DNA of 60,000 bases, from NCBI GenBank assembly GCA_903813345.2, contig CAIIXF020000001.1:24481915-24541914 (forward strand). The letters run 5' to 3'. Origin of the DNA: Owenia fusiformis. Its lineage: Eukaryota; Annelida; Polychaeta; Sabellida; Oweniidae. Positions 1 through 12,763 of this stretch are shown in pieces. Both the position numbers and the translations under genes were made by a program. A model generated the notes under the pieces. The model was not told the DNA's origin and made no database searches. It saw only the letters and a list, made by a program, of their open reading frames with translations. The stretch's first letter is position 1; each line of letters begins with the position of its first letter.

Positions 1-959
1 AATTGAAAAGCGATCTATTTCCCTTTTTATGACTGCCATTTTGTTTCAGACAATTTTTAAAAATTGTATCATTTAGAGCAATTTATTGGCCACATTTTCT
101 GAAATTCAAAACATTCTGTTCAGTGACCTTTTCTGACCATGTACATTGTGATCCTGGTCATGTAAATGATATGTGCAACTAATTAAATTGACTGGAGGTC
201 AAAACAGAACTCTGTTATCTTGGTTCAAATAATGTTTGAAATCAAGCATGGTATTGTCACTTCCTGTTTTATCATTTCCTGTTAAGTACCACTGCATATA
301 AACGTCAGAGATAAACTTTAAAATTATATATTAATATCCCCATAACAAGAATACAACAAATAGCAGGAATTAATGCTTTATTATGCTTTGATTGATTCGG
401 AATAGTTTCATCAAAATTCGAGTGGGTAAAAGAAAATAGAACCTTAATATTTTATCTACTGCTTTTGTAAATATAAAGCACTTAGGTCTTTTGGGTTTTA
501 GGAAAATGTATTCAGAGCATGAAACATTTTAGTCAGTATGATGAGTTTCTTAATTTGTTTCATGAATGTTTATAGAACTTTAAATTAATGTATTTCCCCT
601 TCCCGAATTTTGTCTACAAAGTCTTGTGTACATATATTAGGCAAATCGTAGGTGCATTTAACATCTCGGGGGTGAATTTCTGCACTTTTCAAAAGACTTG
701 GTCAAGGACCATGTATAGTACATGTAGTATAGCAAGTGGTTAAGTCAGTCATATCTTTTACCATGAGTACTTTCTCAATAATCCATTGGAAAATAACATG
801 GGATATGTGGTTTTTAACTTTATTCAAATACTCTTTTAATGTATTTAAAATGAAAAGAAAGATCCTCTTTTTACAAAATAAGCCTAAACCACTGTATAAA
901 TGGCCAGAAAGTACTCATGATGAAAGCTATGACGTGCCATACTACACCTGCTCCTTTTA

Positions 960-1157
960 AGGCAAGGCCAAATGTGATACATATGACGTTTACGTTGTGT
1001 CGTCGTTACTTCTTATGTACGGATACCTACTTTTATTATCTTTGGTACTTTTTCATTTATAATGGAACTTATACACCCCTCGGGGTGTCTTTTCATGTCA
1101 ATGTAAAACACTGTATTTGAAACATTTGAAATAAAGTGAATTGAATTGAATTGAATA
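960..1157 (+). repeat. Probable 3' end of a non-LTR retrotransposon or SINE
   Basis: The segment ends in AATAAAGTGAATTGAATTGA followed by another GAATT unit, a short tandem tail of the kind that closes many invertebrate non-LTR retroelements. Just upstream is a small hairpin, CACCCCTCGGGGTG, often found near such 3' ends. No reverse transcriptase is present, so if real it is a short 5'-truncated copy. The left boundary is a guess. Confidence 0.4.
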
Positions 1158-1368
1158 AGTCACGGACAACAATGACAACTGTCATGAATGGGATTCTTCA
1201 CTATGTTAGGGAACTGAGTAGGTATTTCCTTGACAGTGAGGCTAACCTAAATGGAACATTATCTATACTTAAAATACTTCAACTGCAGCGTATTTCCATT
1301 AGGCAAATAGGTGCAATATAGAGGTAGGATAGCCATTTTCTTTGGCATTTCATGCTTCATCAATTATA

Positions 1369-2334
1369 CAGGGTGGTCCAAAAAAGTAAACTGTTGCAAG
1401 AGGTAATATTTTGTAGGCCACATGTTGTAGAGGTAGGTCTAAAACTTTTGTTGGTACCATACATTTTTCGTCGTTTTGAAATTTGCAGAAATTATAAGCC
1501 CTAACTAAACATTACTGAAAATTGATAAATGTGAACTTCAACATTTCCGATTCGTCAATACTTCAACAATCTTCCCGTGGAAATATTTTTAGCTGCTCTC
1601 TGAAAAACCAATGTTTTTTGATTTGGTCTGGTTTTGAATCCCGCACATTCTTGTGTAAAAATTAGCATCCTGCCTCCGTTAGTTGCAAAGTTATTGTGAT
1701 CCAAAGAAATGGTCTAAGTTTCCAACTTGACGAGAACATCCTCCAGTGAAATCGCAACATACCCTTATAGTATGGTCTTTAAATGTCAATATCTTCATTA
1801 ATCATGAACCAATTCTAATGAAATATGACTCAAAATACTTCAATTAGATTTCCGTTTGATTTTTGTAATATAAGATATTTACACGAAGGGTTTCTCAGAG
1901 TTTGGGTCACAGGGATAACTGTGCCCCCCCCCCGCTCTAACCGTTTGTGTAGGTAACATGCCCCTTAACTGTTGAATGGTCAAAACTGCTTCAAAATGGT
2001 CAACGAAAGTGTGAAATGTGTTTCCTGCTCAAATAGTGTCCCATTTGTCATATGGTATGGTTTAAACTTATATCTCACTGTAAGTTTTTTAAAGATCATC
2101 CAATGTGTTTCAACAATTTCCGTGAATCACATTGGTAAGATTTTTCACAATATCTAATTTTAGGCATGTTTGTTAAAATCTTGTTATTTCTTCAAAATTC
2201 AAACCTGAGAATAAATTATGGCATCGACAAATTTTTTAGACCTTTCTCTACAAGATGTGATGATATGAGCAAATTTATGCATGTATTAAGGACAGTATTG
2301 CCTGTTGCAGGGGTCCACTTTTTGGACCAGCCTG
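1369..2334. mobile_element. Non-autonomous Tc1/mariner-type element, TA target
   Basis: The ends are inverted repeats: left CAGGGTGGTCCAAAAAAGT, right the complement of CAGGCTGGTCCAAAAAGT, with one indel and one mismatch. Both sides are flanked by TA, the usual target duplication of the IS630/Tc1/mariner superfamily. The 966-bp interior has no transposase-like reading frame, only a 61-aa AT-rich frame at 1972-2157 without motifs. A C run sits near 1926. It is probably an internally deleted or unrelated-core element mobilised by a transposase elsewhere. Confidence 0.7.
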
Positions 2335-3094
2335 TATAAATACATGTGATATTTGTGAAGACCTGCGTTGTCCATCATGTTATTGAATTGGAGGGTACTT
2401 TGTAATGACTAAGATAAATACCAAATAGAGGAAGGCATTAGAGGGACCAAATGTTCTGAAAATACTATTTTTAGAAATAAATTAAGTTCATTTTTGGATA
2501 ATGTAGTACTTTAAAAAGAAAAGTTAAACTTCCCAACTTGAACACATTTGTAAAGGTTATTACTGTAATGAAATTGCAGTTTCAAACACTATGTTTTTTC
2601 TAATATACATGTATGTACCTTTATAAGTTAAATGTGTCGACTATCATATGGTCATTATAGAAAAATAAACCTAATTTATACCGTATTAAAAACGTAATGA
2701 AAATGATCCATATCGCTCAGCCCATTGGGAACACTTCAATGATTTGAGCGAATTTTTCGGATTGCATAGTCGATTAATTTTTTACTTTCGTCCACCCTTT
2801 ATTTATAGTCAAATTGACCAGCCCTCCTTTTAGCTAACGCAATAACTTGAAAATCACAAATGATGAAACTCAAGCTCCTAATCTTTCTCTAATCCTTCAC
2901 ATAATTGTTTGTCATTCTTGCCCATATCATCTTGCCCTCGACCTAAATCAGGCTAATATGTGATATCATCATTTAATCCCTTTTTGTTGAAACTCTCCTT
3001 AATTAATGGTATCGTGTAATACCATTTGTCCTGATTGAAAGAGAGTAGATCGGCAATTTAACTGCAGAACTGATGAGCTATTAGCACCCCATGC

Positions 3095-3960
3095 AGACAG
3101 ATCGCCTAAAATTACATTCGTATGATGTGAGAATCGACATTCACCAGGAAAGTAGAAACATTTTGTCATGATGCACATTAATTTTTTACTGTTTAATAAA
3201 TGTTGAATGACAGTCATATAAAATTCTATTAGTATGAGAATAGCATACCGTCTTGATATTTCAAGGTAACTCGTTCGAAAAATGATGACGGTGATTGAAA
3301 TGACGATGTAAAGATAAAACCGCAACGAAATATTTGTAGATTTCTTTGAAAAACTAATATACATATCTGAGAATATACATCTCATATTGAATTTTTCAAA
3401 AACATAAAAACATGTATAAATAGTAAGGCATGTAGGTCCGATTCCCTCTGGTAGCATTAACATTTGTGTCGTATAAGTCATACAATTAATCTTTGAAACC
3501 AGACTTTTATTCAAACTTATGATCGGATATAGGTATGATGTGTACTTCAATGTAATATTAATAAAGTAACATCATACTTATGTCCAATCATAAGTTCAGA
3601 TGATAGTTGTTTTTCAAATATTAATTGTATGACATATATGAGACCAATGTTAATGCTACCAGGGGAAATCTGAACTGCAGGCCTTACATTTTTCTTACCT
3701 TTTCAAAGAAATCTACAAATAGTTCATTACGGTTTTATATTTACATCGTAATGTCGATCACCGCCATCACCTTTCGAGCGAGTTACCTTGAAATATCAAT
3801 ACGCCATGCTTATCTCATTCTTATAGAACTCAATGTAACTGTCCTTTACCATTTATTAAGCAGTAAAAAATAATTTGCTTCATGGGTGACAAAATGTTTC
3901 TACTTTCCTGGTGAATGTCGAGTCTCGCATCATACGAATGTAATTTTAGGCGATCTGTCT
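3095..3960. repeat. Foldback element with arms of about 400 bp
   Basis: The sequence AGACAGATCGCCTAAAATTA starting at 3095 returns as its complement ending at 3960, and long stretches between match in inverted order. As a result the minus-strand frame 2999-3550 and the plus-strand frame 3625-3873 encode nearly the same peptide (for example FSKKSTN..SLRFY.YIV). These frames are consequences of the palindrome, not genes. The arms have diverged with indels and turn around close to 3550-3570. No target duplication was recognised. Confidence 0.7.
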
Positions 3961-5903
3961 TCATTGGATGTATTGGTCTCTGTTCAATAAACTCATTGAT
4001 CAGCTTCAATACGAACAGTTCTCACTTAGTAAAAAGGTCGTCTTTTTCTGAAATTGGATGTTCATTTAAGATCAACATTAATCTCTTATTTGTGAAGGTT
4101 GAGTTCATTTTATTTATTTTTACGAACAATGCGAAACATTTCACTGCATAAATAAGAGTTATAATAAACCCAGAATATCTTGAGTCAAATTTTACCATAT
4201 TTCAAAAACTTGCAGTAACATTTAGTGATGTCTTCTTTATAATATGGGGTTTGCTTTCATGGTTTTATTGGACACTTGGCAAAGTAATAATGGTTTGTGA
4301 TAGTCTGAATTATGAGATCATAGATTAATAATAAAATGAAATATCTCTGAAAGGATGTTATTTCAACCCACTTTTGGGTATTGCCTGGTTTCTATGAATC
4401 AGCAGTGTTATTGTTTCCATCAACATGATCCGAGAAGCACGCACAGGAACATAATTAGTATGATTACATCCCTCTGTTTGAAAACTGAACCTGTTTCACT
4501 AGAAACTTCTTCATTGTGAATGTTGATTTGGGATCATTATATTGAATTGGAGATATGGAATCTGGGAAATGTGTCATATTGCATACAAATAGTTGGCATA
4601 CAGACACTTTTAAATTGAGATCAAGATTTGTATTTATAATGCCAATAATAATGCGCTTAATAGCAAAAAACCAAGTTGCAATACTATAATTACGAGATAT
4701 ATTGCGTCTTATAAAACTGTTCGGTACATCCACTCATCATTCAAATACTGTTTAAAATCAAAGTTTATGACCGCTGTCTCGAACCCTGCTATTACAATAA
4801 TTGATAGACCTTTGTTTAAAGCCTATATTACTCCCAATAGGTAAAATTTACATAAAGTGAATATATGCAATTCTGTCTCGACCAAATTGATTTTCAAGTC
4901 TGGCAATAGCATGTGAAGATTATGTAAGTCTGTAATTTTATTATGATATAAAGGAAGAATACTTTAATTATGTTCGGTCATTGTACCAGAGAATGAGGTT
5001 TCTGAGTGCTTAATGAGAAAATCTAGGTAAGTATTGGACTTGTGTACTTGTGCACACAAAGCTTTAAGACTAAATATTACATATTCAATTATACATAAGT
5101 GCGTGTGACATACAATTTTGCCTGCAGTGTGTTTTGGTTTATAAACCCTAATGGCTGCAGATTGGGGGGAGGTTAAATCCGTTATTTTTCTAGCTTCAGC
5201 CACAGGCAGACAGGTGAATTACACTTTTTGGCGTAAAAATCAAGGTGATTGGGAGTTGAGGGGTCAAGTTATGATTATGAGTCGAAAATTGATGCCAATA
5301 AAAAGAAATTCATAAAATATTGATAGTGACCTTGTTTCTATAACTGTAGAAAATGCAAAGTGATCATGTTTGCTCTTTTTGATATATAGATAATCATAAG
5401 CACATTGAATTCACTTTCCAACATGCTTTATTTTATTACAATCGAGCCACTAGTGACTATCTTATGGAATTTTAAAGATTAAATGCGGTTAATGCCTCTT
5501 ATTTTTTCGCATGTTCCTGAATGTTTATACAAACGTTAGTATTAGAATTTTGATGATAACTTTCTCCAAATGTTAGCTATAATTTTCCCCTATCCCATTT
5601 TTTCAATTTCACCAATTCGATCTGGACCGAAATTGTAGTATTCCAAGTCAAGCAGTTATCGGCTATCTTATTTGATCACTGAACAACTTGTGAAATATTG
5701 ATGCTAAAGACAAAAAATAGTGCCGTGGGTACTGGGCTCACATGGTGTTGCTCAAAAGTGAATGATGGCTAAAATGACAGAAAATAAAAAAAACTGATAT
5801 AATTTTTTGCCAATTATTTGTAACAAAATTATTTCATACAACTACTCTTTACAGTGACATGGTTTTTACAATGCAGGACGTAAAGCTAGGAAATGGGCCA
5901 AAA

Positions 5904-6106
5904 GTGTATTTCGTGAGACAAAAATGGCGACCATTTTGAAAAAAAGACAAGCTTTTGAACCAGTCATAGGGGAGTTTTTAGTATTGATGTTAAACAAAAA
6001 TAAGTGAATTTCGTGAGACAAGAATGGCGACCATTTTGAAATTAGGCGAGCTTTTGAACCAGGAGTCATAGGAGAGTTTTTTGTATTGATGTTGAACAAA
6101 AATAAC
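5904..6106. repeat. Two-copy tandem duplication, unit about 100 bp
   Basis: The block beginning near ATTTCGTGAGACAAAAATGG at 5909 is repeated 100 bp later at 6009 with few differences (A/G change, small indels). Each copy runs through GGCGACCATTTTGAA, CTTTTGAACCAG and TATTGATGTT. The minus-strand 77-aa frame across it simply repeats the same peptide twice. Just downstream lies a small AGCTCACCAAGTGAGCT hairpin at about 6157-6173. Confidence 0.75.
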
Positions 6107-7498
6107 TTAAAACAGGAATCCTATCGACGGAGGTTTTAAAACGTGCCACTGCAAAAGCTCACCAAGTGAGCTAAAAACAACTTGAACTTGAAATTGTTGA
6201 TTATTAAATTACACGTCCCATTGATTTCAATGTGTTTTCGCGATACCTGCTATCTTTGAAGGTGCATGAGTTCAGTTCTAGAAAAGCTTTTACCTTGATT
6301 TTTGATTTATTTGAAAGATAATAAATTGTTCTTTTCGGAAATAAAGCAGTGTTGGCAACAACAATTCTTTAAAAAAAATCACAAAAGGCTAAACAATTCA
6401 CTCCCTAGGTAACGTTGACTTTGATTTGACCTTCGTTGATCCATTTTTGGGAAAACCAATACATCTCTGAAGAGTTTATTGAATAAGGTTTACAACAATA
6501 CCAACATTATTTCAATCAGTTCAATTCAAGTAATAGAAATTCACGAGGGGGTCCCCCTTGCGACTTATAAAAAGTTATAAAAGATGTTATAAAAAAGGTT
6601 GCAGACATATAATGGTTAAGCGAAAACATAACGAGTATTTTTGTTGTCTTGTTTATAAATGTACTCATATTTTGTTCCATAGTGATATGATAAGTAACTA
6701 CAATATATGGAATTAATTGAATTTAAGATATACATACATCAAAGTTAGCGACTTTGATGATGACATTAAATTACAAATGAGTTTACCATATTTACCATAA
6801 ATAGTTATTATATCAGAATGAATTCTTCCTCAGCCTCGCTCTCATTGCATCTCGGTATTTTAACACTGATCAGAAAAATCAGTAGGCATATATTGCGCAG
6901 TATATCATACAATCTTGGTCTTTATTAACTTAATTATTTTCCCATTAAAAAATATAGTATGTCCTGGATCATCAGCTGAGACTCCTTCAAGCTATTTTAG
7001 TTTTAATGTTGGCATTTAGTTTGTGACATATACCATTTGAGGTCTTTATGGTATACTCATTTGTCTAATATTACACAAGCTTGTAAGTGATTTATTGTGT
7101 TTTAGCATGATTTGTTATTGGCCACAATGATTTAGATGGCCTATTAGTTAACAATATATACACATAGAAGAGAATGAGGCTTTAACGATCACTCTTTTCC
7201 AAAATGTTCAATAATTTAGAGAATTCTGGGATAATATTACATGTATTATTCTTTGTCGTACTTGTTTTCTAAATATTGATATGTATTACATGAAAAGCAA
7301 AGGTAATCGAGTATCTATAAGGTTTTATATTTGGGAGAATTTATCCAACTTTTGTTCTTTGAATCGTGAATAACTTCAGCGGTTGATTCAGAAGGCGCTT
7401 GTATTTGTGATGGTAATTATTTGAAGGTCAATTATACATATTATTTGCAATTTTGTCATCCCCTTTATCTCAAATTCTGCCTTAAATATATGCGAATA

Positions 7499-8495
7499 CA
7501 GGGTGTCCAAAAAAAAACAGGACCGTAAGAAAGTTGATTAACTCGATCAATTTTGCATATTTTGCCTTGAAATTTCAGAATTATTTAGTTCATTCAATGT
7601 GAATTTTGTTGTGAAAGTTTGATAATAATCTACTAATTGAGTCAAAAACTACAGCTCCTTACAAAACATGCCCCAAATGTGCACCTCTCATCTCCATGCA
7701 CAATTCAATCCGGCGAACAAAGCTGTTGATGATCCTCCTACACACACAACTTTCTGAATGGACAAGTTTGTTCCAAGAACAATTGTTACTGGGGCTTACA
7801 TCCTCCTGATGAAGTGTTACAGCATCCATTGCATTCTGAACAATGTACTCCCTGGGTGGCAATGAGGAAACATGGAATCATTAGTCCCTTTTGGTTCGAA
7901 AGTGACTGGGGACTTGCTATCACCATGAACAAGGACCAGTAAGTCCTCATCAAGTTTTAGAGGTCACTAAGCACCAGAAGGGACATCTAAGGAGATAATT
8001 AAGCAGTGGTTTCAACAAGCCAATACCACCCCAACACTGCAAATGATATGCTGAAATGGTTTAGGCAATGCTTTGGTGGTCAGATCATCAGTTGCAGAAC
8101 GAAAACCATATGGGCAGCTCATTCGCCTGATCTAAATCCCCCAAATTTTTATCTTTGAAGATTTCTCAAAGTCAATTTGTATACTGACAGGCCCCTAACA
8201 ATCTTAAGAGGGCATTAACTACCCCAATATTTACCATCCACATTAATGTGTGTAGGTAAGGGTCATTAACAACTTTGTTTGCAGGATTCGTTTGTGCATA
8301 GAGAGGAGAAGTGCCCACTTTGAGCATGTTTTGTAAAGTACTGTAGTTTTTGACTCAACTAATAGATTATTATCAAACTTTCAGAACAAAATTCACATTG
8401 AATGTACTAAATAATTCTGAAATTTCAAGGCAAAATATGCAAAATTGACCGAGTTATTCAACTTTCTTACGGTCCTGTTTTTTTTGGACACCCTG
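7499..8495. mobile_element. Mariner-type foldback with TA target duplication
   Basis: The ends are complementary (left CAGGGTGTCCAAAAAAAAAC, right its near-complement) and flanked by TA. The inverted arms extend inwards for well over 200 bp, far longer than a usual mariner terminal repeat. Both arms carry the region that would encode the end of a transposase: on the minus strand at 7659-7862 (residues RRIELCMEMRGAHLGHVL) and on the plus strand near 8270-8335. The element therefore looks like two inverted 3' halves joined head to head, not a simple deletion copy. Confidence 0.8.
8080..8335 (+). pseudogene. Decayed mariner-superfamily transposase C-terminus
   Basis: Reading 8111-8155 gives WAAHSPDLNPPNFYL and then a stop. 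This closely fits the conserved SPDLNP block that holds the third catalytic acidic residue in mariner/Tc1 DDE transposases. Further on, in another frame near 8270-8335, a peptide like CRIRLCIERRSAHFEHVL fits the usual C-terminal end of these enzymes. Stops and frame changes lie between them, so no enzyme can be made. The N-terminal DNA-binding part and first catalytic residues are absent. Confidence 0.75.
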
Positions 8496-11400
8496 TACAT
8501 CGAAATAAAGCTGAACTATTAATACTACATATTTTGTTAGTCGCAATAAATCGAAGTTTTCAGATGTAACCAGTGTTCATAGTTATCATTGTTAAAGGAG
8601 TTCGTAATCTGTTTTTTCTGTCATCTTTGATTTATTTCTTGGCCTCCACCTTCAATCAATCTGTTACATATATAATCTAAATGATGACATGTATATTTAA
8701 ATTATATTCATTAGGGAAATTTAGTATCAATCTTTATTGATCAAAGTGCAGTGGATATGACCTCCACTTACTGTATAAAAAGGTCTTCAGGGTATTTCGA
8801 AGCATCCAAGAAACAAGTATTTAAAGAATATGTCCCATGGCTAGGCTTTATCAGCAACAGTTCATTTCACATTTACAAAAATGAATGGGTTGCCATCGCT
8901 ATTATTTGGACAATTCGTAATAACAGTACAATTAATGACCTAAATCTTTAAAACGCTATTAAGTATTCACTGCGTAAATGTTAGGTCAAATGGGAATAAC
9001 AGTTATCATCAAATCTATCCATCTTTATTGCCATCGTCATCAATTATTTAAACTATGAGATTTTCACTAGCACATATCAGGATTTATTCCCAGTGCTATA
9101 TAAATAAGGACTCATTTTCCTCGTTTAATTGACAACTCATTATATTTAGAAATATCTGTCATGTCTACTTATTTTTGAAACCCGACCAACTGCAAATAGT
9201 TTGCTTTGGCCATCGAAGACAACGTATAGATTGAATCGTTTTTGCGTATTCTCACTATTTAGAGATATGACTTATAAGATTTTCAGAACAACATTTCTAA
9301 GTACAGCGTATTAATACATCTGGCTCAATTGGGAATAGTATTTACTATCAAATATATCCATCAATATTCCCATCGTCATCAATATTCAAATTATGCCATA
9401 TACTAGGGGTTTATGGCATATATGATTGTGATGATGAAGTTTTTTACCTTGACATATGTTGGTACATGTTATTTGGTTTACTCTTTTTCTATAGTTTGAC
9501 ACGATGGGAGCCAGGACCCATAATGGGTTTAGATGGCAGTTAAATTCTTTGCTCTAGTTGTTTTTTCACACCAGTCCTACCAGTCCTAAATATGACTTAG
9601 TCAAACTTCAAAAACACTTCATAAATCAAATTCATATCACATTTTCTCTTCGGAATTATTTACTAATTATTTATTATGTAGGTTAAGGTTTTGAATATTT
9701 TCAATGAATTTTATGTTTGGAGATTTTTGAAGCAATTTTCACAGATTTAAGTATACGATTAAATCCATTGAGTTCTGTGCCATTTATTGACAGTCCTTGA
9801 GGCCACTTAAGTAGTAATATATCATATCAAATAAAACTAATAATTGTTTCTTTAATTACTCACCTGTTTTCGACCATTGATTAAATAGTTGTAAAAGCTG
9901 TTCTCTAAAAATAGAAGCTCTATACAATTCTGGGCATTTCTATTATTCTTGATTTCATTGCAATCGATAAGTGTAATCGTACATTTTTGAATACGTGCTG
10001 TTTGGTGAATTGAAAAGGTAAATTAGAAAATAACTTCGATTCGAAAGGATTGAAATGTTAATCTTGAATCTAACGTGAAAATAACAGAGCATGGAAATAC
10101 TTTCAATAAATCCCATATTATAAAGTAATTTCAAAAGGTTTGGTCCTTTGAAGAACGAGAGCAGCATGATATGAAACGCCTTAACACATATTCTGAACGT
10201 GAACTTTCCTTTCTAAACAGTTGGTATAATGTAGGTAAGTTGTTTTGGTAATATGGTTTTACTGAGAAATAGGATTGACGGGTATCGTTGATAAGTGTTC
10301 AAATCTAATTAGAGTAGTGTTTCCTTAATGGATGAATAGTAAGACCGATGCACTATCTGATAATCATTATGATCATGGTGTTATATTAATAGTGATGAAT
10401 GAGGCGTCATCTGATCATGATAAAGTAAGGATATTTTTAATAGCTTGGTGAATATCTAGTAGGTAATAGTCATTTTGACGAAAAAACATGACAGTACTTT
10501 ACATTTGCGATATAAAACATACAACCGAATTTAGATCTAAACGGTGTAGATCATATTCCCACTGGAGAATATGTAGACCGAATGCCTAATGGTAGTCATT
10601 GTTACTACTTTTACTTTAAGCACTTACTCATTCCAACAGTTTATGCTATTCTCTGAAATCTGTCATGTCTTTTGGAATCTCCAGGCAAATATTTGACATG
10701 AAGTTGCATGACTCTCTCTTTAAATGTGAAAAATAGATCAGGCTATTGTAAAAAATTGTTGAAAAATCCGCCACGAAACAAAGCAGTGTTTTATGGTAAA
10801 TGTCGTTCACCACAGGTAAATTGAGCAAGCAATGACTGATCGAGTAATTGTGTTCCCGTAAAAATGTGAACATCTCACGCATGAAAATGTCTATTTTTAC
10901 AGTAGTTCGAACCATGATCCTCCTACGAGCTGTCAGCTTGCTCTTTCAAAAAGCTGGATAATGATTATATGTTTTTGCAGAGTTATAAACTAAAAATTAA
11001 CATCACACTGTGACACAAAAATGCAACCCCCTATTTCGGAAATGATTTCAACATTTGTCTTGAATTTTTAGATAGAGTTTTCCATAAGCGAAGTAACAGT
11101 GTATAAACATAAAAGGTACGACTTCAATATTTAGAGAAATCATGTTTTCAGTCAAAAAGCCATAATCATGTTAGTTTTTCAATTAAATTGGGTAGATAAG
11201 ATTCTTTATTAAGCAATACAGAAACTACTCAAATAATAAACACGGGATTCCCAAATTTTACAACATAGTAACATTTCTAAGAGATTTGGGCGATTTTACA
11301 CAAGGAGGTTCCAGAACGGACCTGTTATTTCTTCAAATAGCAAAATCGTTAATCCACTTTTTCCTACATCGATCTTGATCTTAACAAGACAGTTCACGTT

Positions 11401-11806
11401 TTGTAAAAATAGTTAAGTTGTATGAATAGTAATAAGGGATAAAAGTTCTTACATGAGATTTCATTTTACGTCTATGTCAAATTACCTCCCTTAATACATT
11501 TACCATTTAGTACGTTAGAAACATTGATGTTGCTGTTGACAATAAAAAGAACTGTCTTCCAAGAATTGCTAATGTTTTAATGGGAATATTGTAAATGGAT
11601 CTTTCTTGATTAGATTCTAGCTGTTTTCCCACAATCTTCATTGATCAATTGTAATATTAAAGGAAATCTAACAACATTTCAGTAATGGGAATCTGAATAT
11701 AACACATGAAAAGCACTTACTAACAATTCGAATTAGATTCAAACAACATATACTGACTGTAATAATATGAGAAAGTTAAAATAATGAATTTTTATTTTTC
11801 TTGTAG

Positions 11807-11871
11807 GAAACTTTACGCAATTATATAAGACGATACACCTTGGGAATACTGGCTGAATTATACATAATAAG
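11807..11871 (+). other. Candidate 5' non-coding exon of the receptor
   Basis: A good acceptor (TTTTTATTTTTCTTGTAG, ending at 11806) precedes this segment and a strong donor (AAG|GTACGT) follows it at 11872. A second acceptor, CATTCCAG, ends at 11987, only 24 bases before the receptor start codon, so a small intron of 116 nt (11872-11987) would link this exon to exon 1. It has no start codon in frame with the receptor. The presence of an acceptor implies at least one more upstream exon. RNA evidence would be needed; the whole stretch might instead be continuous 5' UTR. Confidence 0.45.
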
Positions 11872-12011
11872 GTACGTGTATCTAAAGCAACAGTTTCTCG
11901 CTTCTAAACATTAATCAGCTGTACAAAGTATAACACAAATGTATGGAGTATTATAACAATTTATAAGCAATTAGCGAGACATTCCAGGATATTACAAAAT
12001 TAGCAAACACA

Positions 12012-12448
12012 ATGGAATCAATCGACGAAGATACAATTGATGTGAACAACGTTACAAACATGAGCAATCCACCTATAGATGAATATGGATACTATTATTA
12101 CCAGAACATAGACGAACTTCAAAAACCCCAATATCTACGAGAAAAAGATCGTTTCATTCTTACAATTGTTATCTACAGCATTGCGTTTATCATTGGCATT
12201 ATTGGCAATTTACTTGTCGTGTTTGCCATGTTGGGCGACAAAAAGGCAAGAAGTGTAACCACACTATTTCTGGTCAGTTTAGCGGTGTCTGACCTCCTCT
12301 TCTTACTTATATGTGTGCCTTATGAAACCTCGAGATATTTCTTGGGACATTGGTCAGGAGGAATGGCACTCTGTAAGATATCTGGCTTCTGTGAAATGTT
12401 ATCAGCCGTTGCATCCATCCTCAACCTTACTGCAGTCAGTGTAGAGAG
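12012..12448 (+). CDS. GPCR exon 1: N-terminus, TM1, TM2, TM3
   Basis: Encodes residues 1-145 plus two bases of R146. The start ATG lies in a good context (ACACAATGG) and is the first ATG after the 11987 acceptor that opens this frame. The extracellular N-terminus (about 46 aa) is acidic, has two N-glycosylation sequons (N13-V-T, N16-M-S) and a Tyr cluster between acidic residues (D23-E24-Y25-G-Y-Y-Y-Y30, then D34-E35). No cleavable signal peptide is visible. TM1 is about residues 48-72 with G65-N66; TM2 about 83-104 with LAVSD94; TM3 starts after C121 and ends in S-V-E145. The exon ends AG|GTATGT, splitting the R codon. Reading on past the donor would reach a stop at 12512, supporting the splice. 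Highly recognisable as class A GPCR. Confidence 0.93.
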
Positions 12449-12735
12449 GTATGTATTCTTGCATGTATTCGTTATACAGTTATATCTTCCCCTGGTAAAG
12501 TACCTCATATAACATGATTTTAATATTTACAATCTTGTTTGCTCAAATCAAGTTCTGTTCTAAAAAGTGATGAGCAATGTTTAATTCAGAAATCACATGA
12601 ATACCCATAATATATAAAATATGTGGAAGATAGTGATTTTATTCGTCAACAAGGTTCATTATATTCATCTGTGGTTAATTATTGTTAATTAATGTAAAAT
12701 AGTATTGGATAGAGAGGTATTTTGTTTATTCGTTT

Positions 12736-12763
12736 TATGTCACCACCAAAAGTAGTGACCTAA
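12736..12763. repeat. Isolated end of the GTCACCACC element family
   Basis: ATGTCACCACCAAAAGTAGT followed by GACC is nearly the same as the left end of the element at 22841. The short stretch is itself a small hairpin (GTCAC...GTGAC). No partner right end or internal GGTCAAAAAGG repeats follow, so it is probably a fragment or solo end. Confidence 0.5.

Larger units (their letters stand above)
1..11806. other. Upstream non-coding region with scattered repeats
   Basis: No open reading frame here looks like a real host protein; those present are short, AT-driven and lack recognisable domains. The supported contents are listed separately: a non-LTR-type tail near 1150, a TA-flanked miniature element (1369-2334), a foldback (3095-3960), a tandem duplication (5904-6106) and a mariner-derived foldback (7499-8495). 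The stretches 4150-5850 and 8500-11800 show nothing I can name. The promoter of the receptor gene must lie in or left of this region, but I see no convincing TATA or initiator arrangement to place it. Confidence 0.6.
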
